Shown: positions 29,842 to 39,000 of the stretch, in pieces | Layout of the letters: each line of letters begins with the position of its first letter | Numbering within the stretch: the stretch's first letter is position 1 | Assembly: GCA_905182785.1 (NCBI GenBank) | Contig: CAJJDF010000016.1 | Span: forward strand, 62,001-126,000 | DNA: 64,000 bases | Source: an uncultured Flavobacteriales bacterium | GTDB taxonomy: Bacteria > Bacteroidota > Bacteroidia > Flavobacteriales_D > CAJJDF01 | Reading direction: 5' to 3' | Notes under the pieces: generated by a model | What the model was told of the DNA's origin: nothing | Databases searched by the model: none | The model's input: only the letters and a program-made list of their open reading frames with translations | Program-made: the position numbers and the translations under genes

Positions 29842-30648
29842 ATGAAAAAGATAATAATAGTAATAAGTGTAATAATTTTAATAGCATCTTGTAAAAAAGA
29901 TGAAACAGTAACACCAGCTGTTGAACAACCAACACCCACAGTAAATTTCTTATTTCAACAAAACTATGACGGAGCCGCAGTAACTAGTGCAGATTTTGGA
30001 ACAACAAAGTATACCAATGCAAAAGGAACAAACCATACCATTTCTAAGCTACAGTATTTAGTATCTAACATTACATTGCATAAAACTAATGGGGAAGAAG
30101 TAGATTTAGGGGGTTATAATTTTGTTGATTTAGCAAATGCTGATTCAAGATCTTATACACCAACTGCAAAAGTATCAGCAGGAACATATACAGGAGTTTC
30201 AATCACATTTGGATTTAACGAAAACGACAATACTTCTGGAGCTTACCCAGATTTGAATGCAGTATCTTGGTCTTGGCCTATGATGATTGGAGGAGGTTAT
30301 CATTTTATGAAATTCGAAGGGATGTTTACTGATAAAACGGGTTCTCAAACAGGGTTTGCTTACCACAACGGAACTGCTTCCAAAATTGTAAATGGAGGTA
30401 GATTCCATGAAGCAAATCATTTTAGACTAAGACTTTGGGATTTTTCTGGAGGATTTGTGATAGAACAAGGAAATAACACAACCATTAATATAAAAATGAA
30501 TATAGCAGAATGGTTCAAAAATCCTTTAGTTTGGAGTTTAGATGATTACCACGCTATGCTAATGCCAAATTATACAGCTCAAAAAATGATGAATCAAAAC
30601 GGAAGAAGTGTTTTCTCATTTGGTGGTACTACGGTATCTGCAGAATAA
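29842..30648 (+). CDS. MbnP-family copper-binding lipoprotein
   Basis: This 268-residue protein has a lipoprotein signal (IIVISVIILIASCKKDE, Cys about 17). The rest matches the MbnP family: an N-terminal VNFLFQQNYDGA strand, SKLQYLVSNITLHKTNG, GGYHFMKFEG and the histidine/tryptophan-rich C-terminal half with NIAEWFKNP. In characterised MbnP proteins a tryptophan is oxidised to kynurenine by a partner di-haem enzyme, MbnH, and this creates a copper site. W143 and W145 (VSWSWPMM) are candidates, by position only. It lies nine bases before the MbnH-like gene, strongly suggesting a functional pair in the envelope. Confidence 0.83.
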   Translation: MKKIIIVISVIILIASCKKDETVTPAVEQPTPTVNFLFQQNYDGAAVTSADFGTTKYTNAKGTNHTISKLQYLVSNITLHKTNGEEVDLGGYNFVDLANADSRSYTPTAKVSAGTYTGVSITFGFNENDNTSGAYPDLNAVSWSWPMMIGGGYHFMKFEGMFTDKTGSQTGFAYHNGTASKIVNGGRFHEANHFRLRLWDFSGGFVIEQGNNTTINIKMNIAEWFKNPLVWSLDDYHAMLMPNYTAQKMMNQNGRSVFSFGGTTVSAE

Positions 30649-30656
30649 TATAAAGA

Positions 30657-31778
30657 ATGAAAAAAATACAACTAATTATTGTAGTTTTTGCAATAGGAAT
30701 ATTCACTACATCCTGTCGAAAGTCGGGATGTACTAATCCTAATGCAATAAACTATGATTCCAATGCCAAAGTAGATGATGGCTCTTGTGTGTGCACTCCA
30801 GCTTCTGGACCAACACCATACCAGCTACAAATTCCTCAAACATTTAGTTTGTATTTGCCGGCTCCAATTATTCCGGTTTCAAACCCAATGACTGTGGAAG
30901 GAGTTGCTTTGGGAAAAAAGCTGTTTTTTGACAAACAATTGTCAGGAGATAATACACTTGCTTGTGCAGGTTGTCATTTTCCGACTCAAGCATTTGATGA
31001 TACCAATAGATTTAGTATTGGGATTGATGGAATTAGAGGCGATAGAAATGCAATGCCAATTTTTAATCACGCTTGGAACACGGGAGAAAAATTCTTCTGG
31101 GATGGAAGAGCAAACACACTAGAAGTACAAGCTTTTGAACCAGTTTTGAATCCAATAGAAATGCATGATACTTGGCCAAACGTGGTCTCAAAACTTCAAG
31201 CAGATGAGAGTTATCCAGCTATGTATTTAGCTGCATTTAGTACTTCAACAATTGATTCTGTTTTGACTTCAAAAGCATTGGCACAATACGAAAGAACACT
31301 AATTTCGGGAAACTCAAGATTTGATAAATACCTATTGAGGCAAATTAACTTAACTTCCAGCGAATTAAATGGTTTTGGATTGTTTATGGATGAATCTGGG
31401 GCAGATTGTTTTCATTGTCATGGAGATGCCACAAACCCTCTTTGGACAGATAATTTATTCCACAACAATGGATTGGATGCTTCTTTTACAGATAATGGTT
31501 TAGGAGATATTACAGGAAGCCCCTCGGATAACGGGAAATTCAAAACTCCTAGTTTAAGAAATTTGGCTTACACAGCCCCATACATGCATGATGGAAGATT
31601 CAAGACTTTGGATGAAGTAATAGACCATTACAGTGATAGTTTGGTTTACTCATCTACCATTTCTCCTTTATTGAAACACATTCCAGCAGGAGGAGTGAAT
31701 TTAACGATTCAAGAAAAAGGAGATTTAAAAGCTTTTTTATTGACTCTTACTGATTCTAGTTTTGTTACTGGGCATTAA
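30657..31778 (+). CDS. Di-haem cytochrome c peroxidase / MbnH-like enzyme
   Basis: This 373-residue lipoprotein (signal IIVVFAIGIFTTSC) has two CxxCH haem-attachment motifs, CAGCH at 103-107 and CFHCH at 251-255, in the spacing of the MauG/cytochrome c peroxidase superfamily. The N-terminus adds a short GCTNPNAINYDSNAKVDDGSC module, a Cys-bounded motif seen in many secreted Bacteroidota proteins. In the MbnP/MbnH system the enzyme oxidises a tryptophan of MbnP; in classical peroxidases it reduces H2O2. Pairing with MbnP favours the first. It is presumably anchored in the periplasm-facing leaflet. Confidence 0.85.
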   Translation: MKKIQLIIVVFAIGIFTTSCRKSGCTNPNAINYDSNAKVDDGSCVCTPASGPTPYQLQIPQTFSLYLPAPIIPVSNPMTVEGVALGKKLFFDKQLSGDNTLACAGCHFPTQAFDDTNRFSIGIDGIRGDRNAMPIFNHAWNTGEKFFWDGRANTLEVQAFEPVLNPIEMHDTWPNVVSKLQADESYPAMYLAAFSTSTIDSVLTSKALAQYERTLISGNSRFDKYLLRQINLTSSELNGFGLFMDESGADCFHCHGDATNPLWTDNLFHNNGLDASFTDNGLGDITGSPSDNGKFKTPSLRNLAYTAPYMHDGRFKTLDEVIDHYSDSLVYSSTISPLLKHIPAGGVNLTIQEKGDLKAFLLTLTDSSFVTGH

Positions 31779-31833
31779 TATTTAAATAAAATATATACTT
31801 GGTTGATTAATTTATTTTAACAGACTCTTTTTT

Positions 31834-32193
31834 TTATTTAGAAATAAATATCAATACCTTCTCAATATAGTATTGATATCCCATAATCGCAGGAACATCA
31901 TTGTGGTTTGCTCCGGAAATTCTATGATCTTCTTTGTAAGTTCCACCGTGTCTTTCATAAATAGCTTCTTCGTTTGTGATAGATAAATAATCATCATCAT
32001 CCACTCCGTTTATCCACATCAAGGTCTGAGAAACAGATTTTATTTTTTCTACATGATCAAATACCAGACTAGTGAAAAAGGAAGGAGAAAAATCTAGGGC
32101 TTGTTCTCCTTTTTTAAGGGTTCTACAAATCTTGAGGAGGCACAAGAACTTAGGATTATTGCTAAAGCATTATAGACTATATGTTTTTTTGTT
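31834..32193 (-). pseudogene. Chimeric pseudogene: lipoprotein N-terminus joined to a/b-hydrolase C-terminus
   Basis: On the minus strand the first frame reads KKHIVYNALAIILSSCASSRFVEPLKK, a lipoprotein signal and start like those of outer-membrane proteins in this phylum. It lacks a start codon (ACA where ATG is expected). At a six-A run (32110-32115) the frame shifts by one base. The second frame continues GEQAL and then DFSPSFFTSLVFDHVEKI, SQTLMWINGVDDDDYLSI and GANHNDVPAIMGYQYY, the last third of an alpha/beta hydrolase with its acid and His residues but without the nucleophile half. The join of two unrelated ends plus a frameshift indicates a dead fusion. Confidence 0.65.
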
Positions 32194-32263
32194 AAAATAA
32201 TATAAAATATTCTTCGTTAAGAAGATAATTATGAGGAAACATTACTTAACCAAAACACAAAAT

Positions 32264-33061
32264 ATGAAAGTAAATAAAACAATAGGTGTATTATTTTTAT
32301 CAGCGTTTACAACAATAAGTTATTCTCAAGAGGTGAAGGCTCTAGTGAAAAAAGAGAGAAAAAACTCTATTGGTTTAGAGTTTAGAGTTGACGAAAATTT
32401 CCCAAATATTGGCTTTACTTATAGAAGGTTCTTTAAAGACTCAAAATATAATTTAAGATTGAATTTAAATTTGGCAAATTTTGATAGGTTTGGGGGTTCC
32501 GGTTTGCTATCTTCTCCTGCATTATTTGAAACAAATGACAGTACTAGACCAATAATGGGTATAGACAACTCTTATGGTCAAAGTGGTTCTTCCCAAAAGA
32601 TTGAAATTGGTTTAGAAAGAATTATTGATCTGCATAGGTTTAAATTCATTGTTGGTGCAGATTTATTTTTAGGACATGATTTTCGTTCCAAAACTCAAAA
32701 TATTGTAGAGATGGAAAAATATGAATTTACAGAAAACGGAAGTTCGTATTTTAAATATCAGTTAAGACAATCAGACTCGATTTTTAATGGTTCCTTTTTA
32801 GTTAATTCTTTAACTGTCAATAGAAATTACATGAAGCTGGGTGCTAATTTGAGGGTAGGAGTAAAGCACAAATTTAGTTCAAGATTATATACTACTGCTT
32901 TTTTTGGTGCTAGAATTGAGCAATCTATGTTGGTCAGAGAATCAATTAATTATTCTAACGATTCTAACGATTCATTCAAAGATAGATTAACTTATTCTAG
33001 TTCTATTAATATTTTAAATATTACTGGATTTTTATCAATTGGCCTTCATTACAGGTTTTAG
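32264..33061 (+). CDS. Predicted outer-membrane beta-barrel protein
   Basis: Started at 32264 it has 265 residues and a good signal peptide (MKVNKTIGVLFLSAFTTISYSQ, SQ cleavage). The ORF-track start at 32231 adds a polar extension before the signal and is less likely. The mature sequence has many amphipathic strands (SIGLEFRVDENFPNIGFTYRRFF, NLRLNLNLANF) and ends SIGLHYRF, the C-terminal aromatic typical of barrels. It is similar in style, not in sequence, to the barrel at 24193. Function is unknown. A weak palindrome follows at 33158-33197. Confidence 0.65.
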   Translation: MKVNKTIGVLFLSAFTTISYSQEVKALVKKERKNSIGLEFRVDENFPNIGFTYRRFFKDSKYNLRLNLNLANFDRFGGSGLLSSPALFETNDSTRPIMGIDNSYGQSGSSQKIEIGLERIIDLHRFKFIVGADLFLGHDFRSKTQNIVEMEKYEFTENGSSYFKYQLRQSDSIFNGSFLVNSLTVNRNYMKLGANLRVGVKHKFSSRLYTTAFFGARIEQSMLVRESINYSNDSNDSFKDRLTYSSSINILNITGFLSIGLHYRF

Positions 33062-33157
33062 ATTATTGATAATTTATATTACTTCGTAAAATACTAAATA
33101 CTAAATCAAATTTGGAATGACAATCACTTGATAGTTTTTTTGTTTGTTACAATCTAA

Positions 33158-33197
33158 GGGCTGACGCTTTTTCTGAAAGAAAAATGTCTCGAAGCCC
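33158..33197. repeat. Imperfect palindrome between barrel gene and alaS
   Basis: GGGCT / AGCCC and an inner TTTTTCT / AGAAAAA pair over a 40-base imperfect hairpin in an intergenic spacer of 198 bases. Its G+C content is higher than its surroundings. It may be a degraded REP-like repeat or a weak bidirectional terminator. Confidence 0.35.
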
Positions 33198-33228
33198 AAT
33201 TTTGTAATGCAAATTTCAATATTAATCT

Positions 33229-33236
33229 TAAATTTG
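33229..33236 (+). promoter_or_regulatory. Possible -7 element of alaS (TAAATTTG)
   Basis: TAAATTTG fits the consensus and lies 23 bases before the alaS ATG. The nearest TTTG is 24 bases upstream, longer than the usual 19. Confidence 0.35.
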
Positions 33237-33259
33237 TTACTTAAACGTAAACGACAAGA

Positions 33260-35890
33260 ATGACCGCAAAGGAAATACGCCAACAGTACAAAGATTTTTT
33301 TGAATCTAAAGGACACAAAATAGTTCATTCTGCACCAATCGTAGTGAAGAATGATCCAACTTTGATGTTTAATAATGCTGGGATGAATCAGTTCAAGGAT
33401 TTGTTTTTAGGAAACAAAAAATCGGATGTAAAACGTATTGCCAATTCTCAAAAATGTTTGAGAGTATCTGGAAAACATAATGACTTGGAAGAAGTAGGTG
33501 TAGATACTTACCACCACACTATGTTTGAGATGCTTGGAAACTGGTCGTTTGGAGATTATTTCAAGAAGGAAGCAATAGAATGGGCTTGGGAATTATTGAC
33601 AGAAGTCTACAAGCTGGATAAAGACAGATTATACGTAACAGTTTTTGAAGGAGATAAGGGAGATAAGTTAGGATTGGATCAAGAAGCAAAAGACATTTGG
33701 AGTGGAATTGTAGAGGCTGATCAAATAATCTTAGCCGATAAAAAAGACAATTTCTGGGAAATGGGAGAAGTAGGACCCTGTGGACCTTGTTCTGAAATCC
33801 ATGTAGATTTAAGAGACCAAGAAGAGATAGATAAAATAGGAGGTAAGGAATTGGTAAACAAAGATCATCCCCAAGTTGTGGAGATTTGGAACTTGGTTTT
33901 CATGCAGTACAACCGAATTAAAGACGGTTCGCTACACCCACTTTCTGCTCAACATATCGATACAGGTATGGGGTTTGAGAGATTGGTGATGGCAATGCAA
34001 GGAAAAAAATCGAATTACGATACAGATGTTTTTTCTCCCTTGATTAAGGAAATTGAAAAAATTTCTGCAAAGAAATACAAAGAAGGAGAAGGACATTCTG
34101 ACGAGCAAACAAAAACTAATATTGCAATTCGTGTAATTGCTGATCATATTAGAACATTGGTATTTGCAATTGCAGATGGTCAATTACCATCCAATACTGG
34201 AGCTGGTTATGTAATCCGTAGAATCTTGAGAAGAGCAGTTCGTTACGGTTACCAAGTATTAGACTTGAAAGAACCATTTTTTCATAAATTGGTGGATGTT
34301 TTGGCTAAAGAAATGGGAGATGCATTTCCAGAATTAGTTTCTCAAAAAGAACTGTGTACTAAAGTGATAAAAGAAGAAGAAATATCTTTTTATAGAACTT
34401 TAGAACAAGGAATAAGAAGAATGGATGATTTGATGAAAGCAAATGCTTCTACTAAGAAAATAGAAGGAAAAGACGCTTTTGAATTGTACGATACATTTGG
34501 ATTTCCGTTTGATTTAACTGCATTGATTGCAAGTGAAAATGGATATGAAGTAAGTGAAAAAGACTTTGAATCTAGTCTTCAGGAACAAAAAGACAGAAGT
34601 AAAAAAGCGAGTAAAGTAGACACTTCGGATTGGATTGTATTGAAAGAAGATGACAAAGAAGAGTTTATCGGTTACGACACCATGGATACGAGTGTGTACA
34701 TTACTCGTTACCGAAAAGTAAAAGCAAACAAAAAGGAATTTTACCAATTGGTATTTAATTTCACTCCATTCTACGCAGAAGGAGGGGGACAAGTGGGTGA
34801 TACAGGATTTATTGAATCCGAAAAAGAAAAAGTATTTATTACCAATACAAAAAAAGAAGATGGATTAATTCTTCATTATGCAGACAAATTACCAGAGTTT
34901 CCAACTCTTATGTTTCATGCAGTTGTTAACGCTAAAAAAAGAGCATTAACAGCAAATAATCATACAGCAACCCATTTATTACACAAAGCATTGCAAGATG
35001 TATTGGGAAGTCATGTAGAACAAAAGGGTTCATTGGTAAATGAGAAATATTTGAGGTTTGATTTTTCTCATTTTAGTAAAGTAACAGACGAAGAATTAGT
35101 AGAAATTGAAACAAGAGTAAATACAGAGATCCGTAAAGATATTCACTTGAATGAATTACGAAATACTCCAATGAAGAAAGCTCAGGAATTGGGCGCAAAA
35201 GCATTGTTTGGTGAAAAATACGGAGATTTAGTACGTGTAATTCAGTTTGGAGATTCCATAGAATTATGTGGAGGAATTCACGTAGAATCTACAGGGAAAA
35301 TTGGTTCGTTTAAATTGATATCTGAAAGCTCAACAGCAGCTGGAATAAGAAGAATTGAAGCAATTACTTCTGAAGCAGCAGATAAATTTGTGAATGATAA
35401 GCTTAGCTTAGTTTCGGAATTAAATCAGATTTTGAAATCACCTAAGGACTTGAAAAAAGCGGTGGAGGATTTAATTGCTCTAAACAGTAAATTAGGAAAA
35501 GAGATTGAGAAGTTAAATGCAGCCAAAGCAGGAGATTTAAAAGCAGAATTAATAAAAGAGATAAAAGAGGTAAACGGAGTTAATTTCTTGGCTAAGAAAG
35601 TAGATTTGGATGCTGGGGGAATTAAGAAAATTGCATTTCAACTGAAATCTGAGCTAGATAATTTGTTTTTGGTTCTTTGTAACGAGAACAATGGAAAAGC
35701 AAATATCACTATTTTGGTATCCGAAGAGTTATCTAAATCCAAAGATTTACACGCAGGGAATATTGTAAGAGTACTTGCCAAAGAAATCAATGGAGGAGGA
35801 GGAGGACAACCTTTCTTTGCGTCAGCAGGAGGAAGTAATCCAGCAGGAATTCCTAAGGTTTTTGAATTGGCTAAGAAGTATATTGATTAA
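33260..35890 (+). CDS. alaS: Alanyl-tRNA synthetase
   Basis: This 876-residue class II synthetase has the complete modular layout. The catalytic core begins MTAKEIRQQYKDFFESKGHKIVHSAPIVVKNDPTLMFNNAGM. The tRNA-recognition region follows, then the editing domain with NNHTATHLLHKALQDVLGSHV (HxxxH) and CGGIHVESTG (zinc Cys/His). The C-terminal C-Ala part contains GGGGGQPFFASAGG. It charges tRNA-Ala and hydrolyses mis-charged Ser/Gly. It is a single-gene unit between two surface-protein genes. Confidence 0.98.
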   Translation: MTAKEIRQQYKDFFESKGHKIVHSAPIVVKNDPTLMFNNAGMNQFKDLFLGNKKSDVKRIANSQKCLRVSGKHNDLEEVGVDTYHHTMFEMLGNWSFGDYFKKEAIEWAWELLTEVYKLDKDRLYVTVFEGDKGDKLGLDQEAKDIWSGIVEADQIILADKKDNFWEMGEVGPCGPCSEIHVDLRDQEEIDKIGGKELVNKDHPQVVEIWNLVFMQYNRIKDGSLHPLSAQHIDTGMGFERLVMAMQGKKSNYDTDVFSPLIKEIEKISAKKYKEGEGHSDEQTKTNIAIRVIADHIRTLVFAIADGQLPSNTGAGYVIRRILRRAVRYGYQVLDLKEPFFHKLVDVLAKEMGDAFPELVSQKELCTKVIKEEEISFYRTLEQGIRRMDDLMKANASTKKIEGKDAFELYDTFGFPFDLTALIASENGYEVSEKDFESSLQEQKDRSKKASKVDTSDWIVLKEDDKEEFIGYDTMDTSVYITRYRKVKANKKEFYQLVFNFTPFYAEGGGQVGDTGFIESEKEKVFITNTKKEDGLILHYADKLPEFPTLMFHAVVNAKKRALTANNHTATHLLHKALQDVLGSHVEQKGSLVNEKYLRFDFSHFSKVTDEELVEIETRVNTEIRKDIHLNELRNTPMKKAQELGAKALFGEKYGDLVRVIQFGDSIELCGGIHVESTGKIGSFKLISESSTAAGIRRIEAITSEAADKFVNDKLSLVSELNQILKSPKDLKKAVEDLIALNSKLGKEIEKLNAAKAGDLKAELIKEIKEVNGVNFLAKKVDLDAGGIKKIAFQLKSELDNLFLVLCNENNGKANITILVSEELSKSKDLHAGNIVRVLAKEINGGGGGQPFFASAGGSNPAGIPKVFELAKKYID

Positions 35891-36057
35891 GAAATTTTTA
35901 CAACATAAAATTCTGATTTAAGTTGATTTTTTTATTAATATAGTTGCCAGTATTTTTTTTATTAATCTTAGTGTAAAAAAATCGTATATTTATTTAATTT
36001 TTTGATTATTATCTTATAAGATTTAAGTTTTAGTCGATATTTATTTATTTTTTTACA

Positions 36058-39000
36058 ATGAGATTTAATTTTATATTAATAATAGTTCTAATATTTTTTA
36101 CTAGTTTAACTCTTAAAAGTGCTCATATCGTAGGAGGTGAAATCACCTATAGATGTCTTGATAGTAATAGGTATGAAATAACTTTAACCTTATTTAGAGA
36201 TTGTAACGGTATATCATTTGCAAATGGTGCTCAAATAGGTTGTTTCAATGGAGGAACGGGTGCACTTGTAACCAGTACATATGTTCCCTTAGACACGTCT
36301 CAATTCGTTCCATTAAATGCTGTATCGCCTTGCTTGATAATACCTCCAGGAACTTGTCTTGAACAAGCTACTTATATTGATACAGTTACACTGTTACCTG
36401 ATACAAATGGATATGACATTTCTTTTTCTGTTTGTTGTAGGAGTAATGCAAGTAATAACATTACAATTCCAGGAGGCTTTTTTGGAGGTGCAGGAAGTTC
36501 TTTTCATACTCGTATTCCACCAAATGACACCTTGTGTAATAGCAGTCCTATATTTAATAGTTATCCACCTGTTGTATTGTGTATAAATGATCCAGTATAT
36601 ATAGATTATTCTGCTACAGACGCTGATGGTGATTCTCTTTCTTATGAATTTGTTACCCCTTATACAGGAGGTAACAGTAGAAACCCAACTCCAAATCCAT
36701 CGCCTCCTCCATACGGAGTTGTAAATTGGTCTGCGGGATTTAATGTAAACTATCAAGTTCCCTCTTCCCCAGCATTCTCTTTAGACAGTGCAACCGGATT
36801 TTTAACTGGAAAACCCTCATCTCTAGGTAATTATGTAACAGGAGTTACAGTGAAAGAATATCGAAATGGGGTTTTAATAAATGAAACAAGAAGAGATTTC
36901 CTGATGATTATCGTAAACTGTTTACCAACATCTTCATCTATTGCTAATCCTGGAGTTATTTGTGATAGCTATACTGTAACATTTGGAAATGGAAGTATCA
37001 GTACTCCGACAACTACTTATTTATGGGATTTTGGTGATACATCAACCTTACTTGATACTTCTACGTTATTTAACCCTCAATATACTTATCCTGATACAGG
37101 CGTTTATATTGTAACATTAATCTCAGATCCCTACTCACCAGCATGTGCAGATACTTCCATCAGACAAATATTTGTATATCCATTAATAGGTCCTGCATTC
37201 ACAAAACCTTTAAACCAATGTTTAATTGGGAATTCATTTGATTTTACAGCAGCAGGTATCTATTTTAATACTACACAAATTGATTGGGATTTTGGACCTA
37301 CAGCTACTCCAAGATCCGATACGTCAATTAGTCCAACAGGAATTACTTATAACAGTAAAGGCTATAAAACTATTACTTTACGTTACCAAGATTTTGGATG
37401 TGACACAACTATTTTTGAAATAATAGAAGTATATCAATCACCTATTGCTGACTTTTCTTTTTCTAATAATAATTGTATTGATTATTCTATTGATTTTTAT
37501 GACTCTAGTTTATATGTAGGGGATTACTATTGGGATTTTGGTCTGATTGGAAGCACAACTGATACTTCTACGTTAGCAAATCCAACTTTTACTTTTCCTG
37601 ATACTGGTTTGTATACTGTTAGGTTAGTTGTAGACTCTAATTCTTCGACTTGCCCTGATACAATTTATAAACAAGTTCGTATTGATCCTCTATTAACTCC
37701 ATTTTTTACTTCTCCAATGGACCAATGTTTAATGGGAAATTTATTTGACTTTAACGCAGGAGGAGCATTTTACACTAATACTCAAATTAACTGGAATTTT
37801 GGACCTACAGCTACTCCAAGTACTGATAGTGTTACAAACCCAACAGGAATAGTATTTAGTAATAGCGGTACAAAAACTATTAGTATCAGGTATCAAGATT
37901 TTGGCTGTGACACCACATTTATTGATAGTGTTAATGTTTACGACAATCCAGTTTCTAGTTTCACTTATGTTGAGGATCACTGTAACAACTTTACTATTCA
38001 GTTTATTGATTCAAGTTCATTTGTAGGAGATTATTATTGGGATTTTGGTGTACTCGGTAGCACAATAGATACATCAACATCTGCTAATCCAATTTTTACT
38101 TATTTGGACTCAGGTACTTACACAGTAATGTTGGTTATAGGTTCACAGTATTTAGCTTGTCCAGATACTTCTTACCAAATAATAAGAGTTGATCCCCTAT
38201 TAAATCCTTATTTTGTTAGACCAGCTAATCAATGTTTCACTGGTAATTCTTTTAATTTTAACGCTGGTGGAGCTTTTTATCCTGGAACACAGATAGATTG
38301 GAATTTTGGTATTTCAGCTACGCCAAGTACTTCAAATATTCAAAATCCTACAGGTATTGTTTTTAATACATCAGGAAAGAAAGCAGTTACTATCAGATAC
38401 CGAGATTTTGGTTGTGATACTTCTTTTGTGGATACAATTCATGTATATGAGTTGCCAGTTGCTAATTTCATTATTGATTATGTAATTTGTGTAGACTTAG
38501 TAACTACTTTCTATGATTCAAGTTTGTATGCGGGTTCATACCAATGGGATTTTGGATTGCCAGGAATCACCAATGATACTTCCTCTTTACAAAACCCAAT
38601 ATTTACTTACCCGGATACAGGTACATACACAGTAAGATTAATTGTAAGTTCCCAGTATTTGCTTTGTGCACCTGATACTATTTACAAACAAGTAAGAATC
38701 TTTCCAGTATTAGATCCTCAGTTTAATTTACCAGCTAACCAATGTTTTGTAGGAAACGCATTTAATTTTATTGCTGATTCTAGTAGTATTTATTATCCTA
38801 CAACACAATTTACTTGGGATTTTGGACCGTCTGCAACTCCAAATTCAGATACAACACTTAATCCACCAACTTTAATATTTAATACAAGTGGGAAGAAAGC
38901 AATATCATTAATTTTTACTGATTTTGTTTGTGTCATTACTAAAACAGATACTATTGAAGTGTTTGATAATCCTGTTTCTAATTTTGGATTTACAGATAAT

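Noticed and set aside
29842-31778. Methanobactin biosynthesis operon
   Set aside because: MbnP and MbnH occur widely without methanobactin. No MbnB, MbnC or precursor peptide gene was seen.
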